Part shown: piece by piece, positions 1-10,282 of the stretch
How the letters are laid out: each line of letters starts with the position of its first letter
Numbering within the stretch: the stretch's first letter is position 1
Assembly: GCA_027946555.1 (NCBI GenBank)
Contig: JAPEVC010000067.1
Coordinates: forward strand, 62,001 to 126,000
Source: Gnomoniopsis sp. IMI 355080
Taxonomy: Eukaryota > Ascomycota > Sordariomycetes > Diaporthales > Gnomoniaceae
Direction: 5' to 3'
DNA: 64,000 nt
Made by a program: the position numbers and the translations under genes
The notes under the pieces: generated by a model
Seen by the model: the letters and a program-made list of their open reading frames with translations, nothing else
Databases searched by the model: none
What the model was told of the DNA's origin: nothing

Positions 1-836
1 TCCCTGGATCTCCTCTGGCAACCTGGAAGGCTGTCTGGCTAGCCTTAAGAATATCTTGCGGCATCACAATCGGTACTTGATCTCTTTGTTAGGTATTGGT
101 CAAATCTTGGAGAATGGAGCCAGATGTTGTAGTTGAGCGTTAAATGACTCTCAGAGACATCTTGTCTTGTATTCACTATATAATTCTTGCCTTGTAGATG
201 TTTTCAAATACCAGCAGAACACTCTTCTGGAGCAAGTCCAGCCTTGATGAATATCCTCGGTACACCCTAATTTATTCGCTATTCGTGCATTCTTTGGCCT
301 GGGAAGACCATCTTTCCAAATTTTCGGATGAGATCATGGCATCTTTCCTTTTTGGGGGGGGGGGGGGACTGCCCATTCATATGCTTGCTCGTCCTTGAAG
401 CGCTCCCTGATTTAAGAGCTTATAAAGGAGTTGATTCAGTGACAATTTACAGGAAGAAGACAACAACAAATATAATGAGAGGATTTGTCAGAGGCATCAG
501 TCTTTGCGCTGAAGAGGCTATCATTGTATAAATAACACCCGTTATAGGCTCGTTATGTAGCCTTTCCTCTTAATGCCAACTCTTAGGTTTGTCAGCCCTC
601 CCCAGGAAGAAGTCTAGAAAAGCCTCCAAATATGTCAAAAGAGAGGGAAATAATCTGATGGACCACATTGGGCTACAATGTGTACTTGATTCCTGAACTT
701 TCACTAATGTATCGTTTGATTTGATCAAGAATATTTGGAACATGTAACTTGGACGTAGTCTTTCTCGCGAATTCATCATATTAGCATTTGCCCTCTTCAA
801 GAAGCCCTTTATCAAATCAACAACCCATGCTAAGCA
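1..836. other. Left-edge intergenic stretch
   Basis: No supportable gene is seen. Short open frames here lack family motifs and have no matching splice sites. A run of 14 G lies at 354-367. The stretch ends at the stop codon of the minus-strand metallophosphatase. Confidence 0.5.
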
Positions 837-2636
837 TTAGCATTGGCATGGATTGCTGTCACTGTATGCATCAATAAGCCCTTGTGGGGCAACAATGGCA
901 CCCGCCTCCATAAGAACCAGTTCGTCGACCCTTTCAGGGTGGTACTCAAGACGTTTCCAAGTCTTTATGCCTCCTGTCTTTGTATCGAGTTTCCAGACGC
1001 GCGTGCGTCGATAATACCGATGTTCCCCATACGAGCAATAGCCGCCGAATCCACTGCCACCACCATAGCATAGCCAAGGACCAAGTTGGGTCCCAGTAGG
1101 TCGTTGCAATAGGCCACAGAAATCGTTCACATGATCATGCCCACAGCCCACTGCTGCTACCCTCTCGTGAACGAGAGCATCGTAGAAATGTGAATTCAAG
1201 CTAGGGCCCTCGGTGGGCTCTCTGCGGCTGCCTCCAAAGGTGAAGAGGCTAGCGTCTGCGTACTCTGGAAGAGGGATGTGCATAAAGACCAGAGATATTG
1301 GGGTACTGCCGAATGACTCATCGCTTTTTCCTCGATCGAATTTTCGCAGGGTTTGCCCTGGATCAATGCGTCGTAGAGACTGTGAGGTACGCAAGAACCA
1401 GTCGATCTGTGTCTGTTTGATAGCATCGTAGTCGGGGTTTTGGCTCTTGCTTGGTATCTGACCGTGAGAGTCGACAAAGAAAAGACACGCGAGAGGCTCT
1501 TTGGCCCCTCCAAATGCAACACCTTGCTCGTCAGAAAGAATACGAAGATAGAAGTTGCCTACTCCATTGACCTCTTCTGGGCCGGACTGAGAAAGGTTGA
1601 ACGGCAGACTGCGAAGTAGCGTCATTTGATCCTCGCCTATTGTCACGATCAGAGGGCGACAACAACTTTAAAAAGAGAGCACGAAGCCGGAGGACAATGA
1701 AATGAACTTACGAGACATGGCGTATTCTCCTTCAGAATCATGATTTCCAAAAACGGTCGCATATGGAATTCGACGCTCGATTAGGGGAGCAACCACCTTG
1801 AACAACGCAGTCTGGCTATCTTGTATGTCGTGGTGTAGTTGATCACCTGCAAGGATCACGAGGTCGGGCTTTTCGAGGTCCAGAATCGCACCCAAGAACT
1901 TTATGGTGAGCGGATCAGCCTCGCTGGGAGGCAGAGGCAATCCATTGGCATCAATCGCATCGCTGCACTTGCCAACGCCAGTAACCATATGAGTGTCGGA
2001 GATTTGGACAATCTTGAAAGTACCATCGTCGTTCACCCGAAGGGAACTTCGAGGAATATGAGGTTCATTCAGGTCCGGGCTTGAAGAAGACGAGTAGCGT
2101 ATTGTCAGTCTGGGGACAGGTACTTCTGGCTGAGCGCCAGGCAGCTGAAGCGACTGAGGCAAGAGTGTCCAATGCGGGCGCGGGTCGACGGCATCAACAC
2201 CAAAAAGAACATCGATTTCCGTAGCGGTCATACCCCCGGGGCAGTGCGCTGCTGTGTGTTTCTTGCTTCTCGACACCCAGATGCCGGCAGGGCGCCTCTC
2301 CCAGGTCAGGGTGGTCCTTTGTCCCTCTGTGAAATCCACTTCCTGCAAATCGGGGTCACAAGACTCCGGAGGCATCGATTCGCAGACTCTGACATCCGTT
2401 ACCACCAAGTCGTCCGTCCCAAGTTCTGCATCATCTGCTTGCGCTATCATCAGCCACGCGGTGTGCTGGTTCGTGTGCAGATGAAGATCTTTGCGTAACC
2501 GAGTCCATCCCGGTACGTCCGGAACACAGTCTTCTGCAGAGCAGGATTTGATGGTGATATCCGTGATTACTGCTCGAGTGTTCACAATATTAATAAGTCC
2601 CGGAGGCGGTTCGGGTGAGCTGTGTGACCCTGCCAT
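837..2636 (-). CDS. Dcr2-like calcineurin-type metallophosphatase
   Basis: Two exons (2636-1712 and 1636-837) join across a 75 bp intron with a GTAAGT donor and an ATAG acceptor, giving 574 residues. The N-terminal 210 residues are a beta-rich region typical of fungal Dcr2-type proteins. The metallophosphoesterase core follows: the metal-binding motifs QISDTH, LAGDQ, FGNHDSEG and GCGHDHVNDF occur in order, so both metal sites look complete. The family consists of dinuclear-metal phosphatases; yeast Dcr2 acts on phosphoproteins in cell-cycle and unfolded-protein signalling, but the substrate here is unknown. The splice keeps frame through AMSREDQM. No signal peptide is seen at the chosen start, so a cytosolic location is inferred. 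Confidence 0.88.
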
Positions 2637-3292
2637 CTGAGGGCAAGCAACTTATAGGCGTCGAAATAGCCAAGACACAGGATTGTTCCAAAGCTGAATG
2701 TGAGAGCATATGTCAACGTGGTCGTCCGTTTGAGCAACAGCTTGATCTACACTGGCTGGGAGCTTCTTGTGGTTGATGTCGAGATTTGGAGTGATTCCGA
2801 GTGAGACGGGCGCCAGATCCGAAATTCACTAGAACGATTCTTTGATCTGTATTCAGATATGTCTCTACAAGATAAAAGACATTGGGGCTTAAAACAGAGA
2901 CTATCAAGTATCCGCTCGAAGACTTGATCAATATCATCTCGGGTATTAGGGTACTCTCGAGTATCTTCCTAAATATTGTGAGGGCTGCAGGGCTGGAATG
3001 GTAATAAGCGGGGGCTCTGATCCCTGTAGGGCCCTTGGGAGGCTTACCTAATCAGCCCCACTGCCTGAAGGCCACCAAAACACCAGCGATCCGACAAGCT
3101 TTTAGCTGGCCTTTCCTCTTTCTTCTCTTTAGCCAGACTTCTTTGCCAATCAACCATAGTATGCGATAAATTGTGCCTTTCGCCAGTGACTGTCCCTATT
3201 GCCGTATCAATCATCTCAGGATCTCAGTGTGCTCACAAAACCCAAAGCTCCCAAGCGGTGGAACCGTCCTCATCGGCACCAAGAACAACAGA
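2637..3292. other. Intergenic region, metallophosphatase / hypothetical gene
   Basis: Shared upstream region of two divergent genes. A pyrimidine-rich stretch (CTTTCCTCTTTCTTCTCTTT) lies at about 3110-3130, a common fungal core-promoter feature for the plus-strand gene. No gene is seen. Confidence 0.4.
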
Positions 3293-4264
3293 ATGGTTCA
3301 ACCTCGCAGCGGCGCCAGCCTCCAGCCTCCGAGGGCCGGAGACTCCAGGAACATTTGTACAGAGTCCTCGGGCAAAACCAAAACAGCACCAGCAAAGAGG
3401 AAGAATTACAGCTTATTGCCATTGTCTGAAACCAACGGCAGAGGGATAACAGAACTTAGTCAGGGCGAGGCCAAGCGGCCCAGGCTTGACACGGTCAGAA
3501 TGCCAGAGGGTAAAGATGAAGTCGACGACATCGGTTGTAACAACAACTCCACCATCACTACCACGGAAGAGGTACCACCCCCAATGCGTCGCCTCACCAC
3601 TCCCGACCTCGAATTCGACTATGACCGCTCTTTACTTAAAGATCCCCGGCCCACGCCTGGTCGCGAGCGCCGTCCACGATATCAGGGGTCCGACGTGCCC
3701 GCCGCCCTTGCTGCGCGCCGCCCGCTCTTACCCTCCTCCCCGCCCAAGCCCAAGGGTCGGTTGAATGCGGTTCAAAAGGGCAAAAATTCTCAACAAGATC
3801 TACCTGGTGCCGATCCGACACAGACTTTTCACGACTTGTACAAGTGCCGTGACAAGGGCCGCGAGGGCTCTCCCACGTACGACGCCGCAGGATTCCGGCT
3901 GGACTACGACAAGGTGATGCGCTGGTTCAGGCCGGTGAGTTCAAGGAGATCTATGATCAAGGGCATGAATCGATCGGTAAAGGCGCGTCAGGAGCTGGAG
4001 GAGAGGATCGTGGATGTATTTTTTGAGAATGCCCAGGAGGCGAAGGAGAAGCTCCGGAATCAAAATTTGATTATCCTGTATCTGGTCAAGGATACGATCT
4101 CGAAGGACCTCGGGGTCCCGTGGCATAAGATTGGCATAGCCGAAGTGGACTGCTGGCACGAGAAGGGCTTCAAGAAGCACAAGTTGGAGGACTGGCTTAA
4201 CTATTCGGACGAGGACAAGAAGCGCAATACGAAGATGATGTCCGGAGCCAGCCTGAGGGCGTAG
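3293..4264 (+). CDS. Hypothetical basic protein, probably nuclear
   Basis: Open frame of 323 residues from the first ATG at 3293. The frame is open further upstream (to about 3173) but only through a GTG, so an upstream exon is possible. I do not recognise the family. The first 200 residues are low-complexity and rich in Lys, Arg, Pro and Ser, with a candidate nuclear-localisation patch (AKRPRLD). The last 130 residues look folded and helical: an aromatic segment (DYDKVMRWF), a charged helix (ARQELEERIVDVFFENAQEAK), and a Trp/Lys-rich end (VPWHKIG, DCWHEKGF, LEDWLNY). Composition is clearly protein-coding, with dicodon use unlike the flanks. It is divergent from the metallophosphatase. A chromatin- or nucleic-acid-related role is only a guess from composition. 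Confidence 0.65.
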   Translation: MVQPRSGASLQPPRAGDSRNICTESSGKTKTAPAKRKNYSLLPLSETNGRGITELSQGEAKRPRLDTVRMPEGKDEVDDIGCNNNSTITTTEEVPPPMRRLTTPDLEFDYDRSLLKDPRPTPGRERRPRYQGSDVPAALAARRPLLPSSPPKPKGRLNAVQKGKNSQQDLPGADPTQTFHDLYKCRDKGREGSPTYDAAGFRLDYDKVMRWFRPVSSRRSMIKGMNRSVKARQELEERIVDVFFENAQEAKEKLRNQNLIILYLVKDTISKDLGVPWHKIGIAEVDCWHEKGFKKHKLEDWLNYSDEDKKRNTKMMSGASLRA

Positions 4265-5829
4265 ACCTTGCTGGTAGTATGTGGGGATGGAACAGGCCTA
4301 GTTTGTCAGGCTTGTCTCATATGGATGGGTGCCCGCCGCCGTATCTTGTGCGGGACTCGTACACATGTAGAGAACCGTGATGTTAAGAACCTTAGAGACC
4401 TCGGCAGGCATAATTGGCATCTACGGGATTCTAAATTCATTTCAATCTATCGTCCTGAAAATATATGAGCTATGGAGGAATTCGGGACCAATATGGGAGC
4501 TGCTTACATTTTGTCCTCTTCAGGCGATACTATCACATCAACACTTGCTGCGCCCCCCTAGCCGCAAGTAATGTCCTTTCTTTCACGACTGACGTCCCAT
4601 GTGATTCATTTCTTTGTTCCAAGGTTGCGGAGGAAATAGGAACGCTAATCTTTCCCCGTAAAAAAATTAAGACGTCTTTGGTCTGCTTGGCTCATCAATG
4701 TTCTACTCTAATATTGCCTCGCACATAGACTATTTATTTGCGACGTATGGCAGTATGGTAGCTCTAACACGGACACTCCTCATCATCCCACGCGAGCTTC
4801 GCGAAAGTATTTACACCTTCGTCTTGATAGAGACTCCTCTACTCCAACGCCTGAACCGGGCTCTCTGCGCCCTGTCCCATATCGATCCAACGCAGCCCGT
4901 AGAGCCGCCATGCCAACTCTGCCCTCTCTCAGCTTTCAGTGTCGGTATGTCCTGTGGCTGCGTGGAAAGAAAGCACCTCGCTCTCCTGTTCGTCAGTCGC
5001 CAGGCCTGTGCAGAATGATTGCCGATCCTCTAGGTGCACAACATCCTCTCCTCTGTCAATTCCAGCTGGCTTGTATCCGACAGCTCGGCCAATCAACCAA
5101 GTGAATTTTTTGAAACATGCCCGAAATCTTGTGTGCCTGACGCCACCACAATTAGAAAGTCTATGATCGTGAAACCATCTCGAGGAAGCATGGCGTAACA
5201 TCGTAAGATGCAGGTCCTTGCAGAGACTCGAAGTGGGATGCAATTATCTACTTGAAGTGGCCTCGGCATTGCTTTTTGGCGTGAGGCCCATGGCGGAGAG
5301 GCTGTATATGAACATACTGTCTATCAACACCATAAAAGTCACCGATATGTCCGTGAAGGACAGCGGCTTCTCCCGACTAGCCACGGGCAGCGTGGACGAG
5401 GCATCCGTATGCCCAACGTCCGCCGGAATGATCCCACCTGCATGAGTCAAGGGCATCTGTACATGGTCGTTTCCCAGAAGGTCAGACCTGACACCCTCGT
5501 GAAATCTGAGGGCAAAAAAACTGACATTGAATGACATCACAATTATCTGTTTCCACAAATCTTGCGTGCCTGTAAGCCGCTGCTGCTGAACCCTTTTGCT
5601 GGAGAGCATCTTTCTTTAATGACACTCAGACTGTGTAATAGCAATAACAAGGTTGGTTTACACCTGGACCATTGGATACCTTCCACGCTCTGGTGTTGGG
5701 TCTTCCGAATCATGCAGAACTCAGTCGAAGGGTAGAAGTATAAGGGGGAACCATGGATAGGAAGAGCAAAACGTAGTCTCTCGAGACTGTGCCGTGGCGA
5801 GCTATATCGCTATATCCCATTTGAATCTA
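4265..5829. other. Gene-poor stretch with one broken gene fragment
   Basis: Between the hypothetical gene and the HET gene. It contains only the F-box-like fragment at 4755-5018 and short open frames without family motifs. Confidence 0.45.
4755..5018 (+). pseudogene. Fragment of fungal F-box/2EXR-like protein
   Basis: The frame from ATG 4755 reads LLIIPRELRESIYTFVL and later LALLFVSRQACAE. These resemble the two N-terminal signatures of the large fungal F-box-like/2EXR family (a Leu-Pro-x-Glu-Leu-Arg-x-x-Ile-Tyr segment, then a Leu-x-x-Cys-Arg-Gln-x-x-x-Glu segment). A TGA follows immediately and no convincing continuation is visible, although an unrecognised intron could rescue it. Most likely a decayed or truncated copy. 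The family's function is largely unknown. Confidence 0.35.
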
Positions 5830-8800
5830 TCAACGGATCTCGAATATATGCTCGGGCTTCTTCTTGTAGAAGCTCTGAGATACAGCCTCTCCCTCCATCA
5901 TACCGTGTATATAAGCCTCACCTAAAAATTCATAATGCCGGAAGGGGTCTCTTTCGTCGGCCAAACTTTGCCGTGCTTTCTTCCCAAGGCTCCGCGTAAA
6001 ACTTGCCTGGTTTTCATTGCCTCCCGCATTTTCTGTTCCTTCATCATCTGAGTCCGAATCACTTTGAGCCTGTTCATCCTCTTTGCACTTGACGCCCCGG
6101 TCCTTCGAATCATCTTCGCTGTCCCCATCACTTTCCTCATCGCTCGAAAAATGCCCTGAGACAGACTTTGAGCTTCTGGTCAGTTTCAACTCCAGGGACG
6201 ATTTCAGGGGCATCTGGCTCCATTGCTTGGTACGATGGGCTTCGAGTTCAACACCCTTTATGGATTCCAAGCCCTTGAGAGTTTTAAGATTCTCGATGGC
6301 ATTGCGGACCTTGAGGGCTTCAGGGCCCTCGACGCTCCCGCATAGCTTCCCGAGGCGCTTCGTCAGCTGAGCTTTCTTCCAACTTCCCAATTCATCTCCC
6401 AATTTGTGGTCTTGATGAGTCTCAAATTGATCTTCGTTGTGCTTTACGGCATCATCAAGAAATTCCTTCACTTTGTCCCGTTTCTTGATCTTCTCCGTTA
6501 ACTGCTTGATATCGATTTTCACCGATCCTTGTTGCCCGTCTGTCACGTGGCCTTCAAAAGCTCCTGGTTTCTCCCCCAACCATCGTAACCAACTCTCAAA
6601 TTTCGGTTCCTGGGCAGCATTCCCAAAGGCTGCTTCGTCAACATTTTCAGTTACAAATGTTTTCGGGTCCCAGCCTCGCTCTGGCTTTCCCAACCAGCGC
6701 CATATAGAGATTAGATCAGGGATCTGTTTCCCGTCAGGTACCTCTACTTTCATGTGCACCTGTTTAGGCTTCGTATCCATCCATGAATTGACATCCAAGA
6801 CTGTGGACGCTTTCAATGTATTTGGTCCCGTCTTGAGCCAACTTTTCACCTCCTGGGTCTTGACACTTTTGGGAAGGTTGGGCCTCTGCTTCCACTTCAG
6901 CAAGGCCACTTTAGCCGACTCTTCAAATGCGTCGATTTCTGTTAGCACAGCATCGCAACAGATCTTCCAGGGATGGCCTCTCATCCAAGTCTTCAATTCG
7001 ACCTCCAGGTGTTCGCGAGCGGCCTTGCGGACTTCGTCTATGTCGACGCCCTTGGGGTGCTCTCCTGAAACCAAAGCGCCGTTCTCGTCGTGACATGATC
7101 TCCGCCAGAGGTCAATTGCAGTATCTTCAACGCCACTGTCTAACATCGTTTGGGCCAGCGTTTTGACCTTCCAGTGTTCAAGCTCTTTAGCCACGTTTTC
7201 CTTATGATCACCTTCAGTCGACTGTTTCTGATATTCGAATTTGCGAGCCCGCCTTTCCAGGCACTTTTTGAAACAACGCTTGAAAGTCTCAAGACAATCA
7301 TCTTTCATTTCATCCCTACGTTCCTTTCCTGTCTTGAGGCTCTCCGCCTTTCTGAGAATAACAGGAACCGTACATCCGTAAATGATGCAGACTAGGTCGC
7401 CTTTCTTCACATTGGGTGACACTAGCCCCAGATGTCCATTTTTCGTTTTGATCATTGCGCGATTCCAAATGACACATTGGGTTCGGCGACAGAACTCTGC
7501 AATGATGGAGTTTCGTTCATTATAGATCAGGGCCGTAGTATCCACAGCGTTGCTGCGAAGTGCTCCTTTCATGATTGTCTCCTTGCAGGCCCGAGAGTAA
7601 TAGTAGGGAGGATTCTGGTTGTACATCCCTCGATCTGCAACAAGAGTTCTCCATAGTGCATCCGGTGGGATGCCTGGATCAGTACCGGGACTCTTCGGCC
7701 TGATGGCTGTTTCCCATCCACCCAATTCTAGCCAGGACGCAGGAATGGCACCCTGTTGCGAAACCTGCTCGACAATGTCGACCTTGTCGAAACGGAAGCC
7801 CCTGACGTAGAGGCTATAATGACCGAGCCTAGCTCGCTTCTTGAACTTGATCTCTTCGCGGTTTTGCTTCTTGGACTGAGCCGCACTATACGTACCCTCA
7901 CCGTTGTCAAGGTTTCCAACTAGAGGATCTGCATTTTTGCGTCCCATCTTTGTTATCTCCACACCAGGATGCCGAAAGATATCAAATGGGGCCTTTGTCA
8001 CATCAGAGACCCAGGAAGGCAAGGTCTCTGCGGCCACGACAGCACTTGTTATGGGGGTGACCGACCCATGGGCCTTTCCCCCCCTTGCTTGGGGCCTGCA
8101 CTTCTTCGTCTGAAACCATGGTTCCCACTTCATTTGACAAGATTCCTCTGAGATGATCTCGCTGCCAAGATCGTTTTTCTTAACCTTATCCCGCCAAAAT
8201 TCTAGGGCCTTTTGATTAACACCCCTGTCCTTGAACAATCCCTTTTTATGATCCTCCGTATTCTGCTCTTGGATGTCTTCGTCTACAAGGCGCCACTCTT
8301 TGGACCAGGGACGACATAAGATATCCAGTGCTTTTTCTTCATCCTTTCCAGTATCCTGATGGCGCTGGATTGTGAAATCTATGAAGTCTCTAGCGACGTC
8401 GGGGTAAGGAATGTCGTAGTCCAATGGGAACGGCTTTCTCTCAACAAAACCCTTCATCACCTCGGTGACAAGCGCCTCTTTAGATCGTTGTGTAATGGAA
8501 GTTGGAGGGGAGGGGAAGGCGTCTCGCGAAATTGCTACCAGCGCGTAGACAAAATCATGGGGCCTTCCGCAATCGAATATCGAAAGAGAAGTCACCAAGT
8601 ACTCAAGACTGAGGAGGCTGCGGCGACCAGGGCCTGAGAGGGTAAGATGGCCTAGCCCAAGAGGACGTCTATCACTTTTCCTCTTGTAGTCCCGGAAGAT
8701 TTTGCTCGTCTCTGTGACGAGCAAGCTGGCTCCAAGCTCGGAAATGTGCTCGAACCAGTTTGGAATGACGTTGAATCGGTCGTCCTTCTTCATCAACTCC

Positions 8801-9717
8801 GAGAGACGGTGTGTGGCCGACTCGACCTCGACGAAGAGCTCAATTGCGATTGCAAGATCTCTCCAATCGACTTTGTCAGGACCGCAATAAACTGTAGCCT
8901 TGCGAGCGAGGGCAATTTCTTGCACGACCCATCGTCGAGAAAACCAGTCGCGCTGCATCAGGCCCAACAGAGCCCGCCACTTTCCAGCGTGCTTGGAATT
9001 CTTGCAGAGCTTATCAAAGTCCCGCAGCTCATTGATCTCCTCCTTGATGAACTTAATAGCGATTTTGCTGTCAGGATCGTCTTGTCCCAGCCAGACACAA
9101 ATTTGTGATGCCCCAGTGTAAAGTCTGTCCATCATTGCAACCTGGGAGCTGCGCTCATCGAAGTTGTCTTGGTTGATACAGAGAGCGTCGATCCATATCA
9201 TGCGTGATTTTGTCGAGTGCCTTAGGTATTTTAGAGCAAGCCCAAGTGTGTAGGATACCGTTTTCTTGCGGTCGCCATCCTTCGTCTTGATGATGATCGC
9301 GTATTTTCTCTCTGATTCGTTTCCCCAACGCCAAGACATTGCTTCATATGAGATACTCTGTCTGGGTGCATTGCCGCAGGTGCAAGTGTTGTTACAACAT
9401 CGGTCTGGAGTCACACAACCCGAATCTTGGACTATACGCACTTCATCCTTGGCTATGTTGAACTCGACTTCGAATATTTTGCAATACACAGCTGCATCCT
9501 GTAGAACGCCACTCATCAACTTTAGTAGTCGGAAGCGCTTTTTATCTCGATAATCATCGGGGTTGTGGGTAGCAGACGGCACTCCGAGATCTTCGTACTT
9601 GTAATCCTTGAATTCGGTACACATCTCGTACTCTAATAGCGACGAGTTAGATTGTCTCATCTCGTTTTCATTCTTCTCATTGTACACCAGTGTCTGGTAT
9701 TGAACGGCTTCGGTCAT
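5830..9717 (-). CDS. HET-domain heterokaryon-incompatibility protein with large insertion
   Basis: A single uninterrupted exon of 1295 residues. The HET signatures occur in order: YEAMSWRWGN (about 124-133), WIDALCINQ (about 175-183), and RDWFSRRWVVQEIA (about 256-269). The conserved HET C-terminal block appears near 763-790 (LGLVSPN, GDLVCIIYGCTVPVILR) and its normal end motif, YEFLGEAYIHGMMEGEA, only at about 1262-1278. About 470 residues of Lys/Glu/Trp-rich, mostly helical sequence and an acidic Ser/Asp tract separate two blocks that are usually close together. HET proteins trigger programmed cell death on non-self recognition in fungi. Most of the family is 500-800 residues. No NACHT, WD40 or ankyrin signature was seen. 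Function in allorecognition is inferred. Confidence 0.88.
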   Translation of the reverse strand: MTEAVQYQTLVYNEKNENEMRQSNSSLLEYEMCTEFKDYKYEDLGVPSATHNPDDYRDKKRFRLLKLMSGVLQDAAVYCKIFEVEFNIAKDEVRIVQDSGCVTPDRCCNNTCTCGNAPRQSISYEAMSWRWGNESERKYAIIIKTKDGDRKKTVSYTLGLALKYLRHSTKSRMIWIDALCINQDNFDERSSQVAMMDRLYTGASQICVWLGQDDPDSKIAIKFIKEEINELRDFDKLCKNSKHAGKWRALLGLMQRDWFSRRWVVQEIALARKATVYCGPDKVDWRDLAIAIELFVEVESATHRLSELMKKDDRFNVIPNWFEHISELGASLLVTETSKIFRDYKRKSDRRPLGLGHLTLSGPGRRSLLSLEYLVTSLSIFDCGRPHDFVYALVAISRDAFPSPPTSITQRSKEALVTEVMKGFVERKPFPLDYDIPYPDVARDFIDFTIQRHQDTGKDEEKALDILCRPWSKEWRLVDEDIQEQNTEDHKKGLFKDRGVNQKALEFWRDKVKKNDLGSEIISEESCQMKWEPWFQTKKCRPQARGGKAHGSVTPITSAVVAAETLPSWVSDVTKAPFDIFRHPGVEITKMGRKNADPLVGNLDNGEGTYSAAQSKKQNREEIKFKKRARLGHYSLYVRGFRFDKVDIVEQVSQQGAIPASWLELGGWETAIRPKSPGTDPGIPPDALWRTLVADRGMYNQNPPYYYSRACKETIMKGALRSNAVDTTALIYNERNSIIAEFCRRTQCVIWNRAMIKTKNGHLGLVSPNVKKGDLVCIIYGCTVPVILRKAESLKTGKERRDEMKDDCLETFKRCFKKCLERRARKFEYQKQSTEGDHKENVAKELEHWKVKTLAQTMLDSGVEDTAIDLWRRSCHDENGALVSGEHPKGVDIDEVRKAAREHLEVELKTWMRGHPWKICCDAVLTEIDAFEESAKVALLKWKQRPNLPKSVKTQEVKSWLKTGPNTLKASTVLDVNSWMDTKPKQVHMKVEVPDGKQIPDLISIWRWLGKPERGWDPKTFVTENVDEAAFGNAAQEPKFESWLRWLGEKPGAFEGHVTDGQQGSVKIDIKQLTEKIKKRDKVKEFLDDAVKHNEDQFETHQDHKLGDELGSWKKAQLTKRLGKLCGSVEGPEALKVRNAIENLKTLKGLESIKGVELEAHRTKQWSQMPLKSSLELKLTRSSKSVSGHFSSDEESDGDSEDDSKDRGVKCKEDEQAQSDSDSDDEGTENAGGNENQASFTRSLGKKARQSLADERDPFRHYEFLGEAYIHGMMEGEAVSQSFYKKKPEHIFEIR

Positions 9718-9893
9718 ATTTGGCTCTGAAGTTGTTTATCGTAAGTAAGAGGTATGGAAGAACCTGCTGGGTGGGTAAAAGTCTTGCATAACAGATCAAT
9801 GCCGCACAGATTTGAAGTGATGAAACTCGAATTCAGACGATAAGTTCAAAGTTTCCCATAAGGCTCTTCAAGCCATTGTGGTAATGCTCTTCA

Positions 9894-9899
9894 TATATA
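9894..9899 (-). promoter_or_regulatory. Possible TATA box of the HET gene
   Basis: TATATA sits 177 bp upstream of the HET start codon on the minus strand. Position is plausible for a fungal TATA element with a long 5' leader; not otherwise supported. Confidence 0.25.
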
Positions 9900-10249
9900 G
9901 TGCTGGCTCCGCAGGCTGCACACCCAGGTCTTCACGACCTCGGGAAGGTTGCGGCCAAGTAATCAATCAAGCCAGCCATCCAAGCCACACCGGGGTCGAG
10001 ATATGCAGTCATTCTAGTAACTGGTTCCACACTCCGACATTTGTCTGAAAAGGAGCGATCACAGCCTAGCCACTCTACATATGGCGGCTGAGGGGGCGGC
10101 CTCCATGGGTCAAACGCATGGAGGTTTGTTAGATGTGTGAATGAGGTCAGGTCAGATTCCGGATATGTTCCCAGAATTGTAGAGGTGCATTAGTGTGCCA
10201 GAGCCCGAAGCGGGCGACTCAGCCTTTCATTCCTGCGGCTGGTATTGTA

Positions 10250-10282
10250 CTTACCTACCTACCTAGGTAGGTAGGTAGGTAA
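10250..10282. repeat. CCTA/TAGG tetranucleotide inverted repeat
   Basis: Tandem CTAC units run into tandem GTAG units around a central CCTAGG, so the stretch can fold into a near-perfect hairpin. It is the longest member of a family of ACCTAGGT palindromes in the intergenic DNA of this window. Confidence 0.8.

Noticed and set aside
354..367. Poly-G/C runs (354-367, 36232-36240, 53999-54011, 63891-63903) as possible telomere or special structure
   Set aside because: Simple homopolymers without TTAGGG repeats; ordinary slippage-prone tracts.
5244..5609. 121-codon minus-strand frame with hydrophobic end
   Set aside because: No start context, no family resemblance and no neighbours that would support it.
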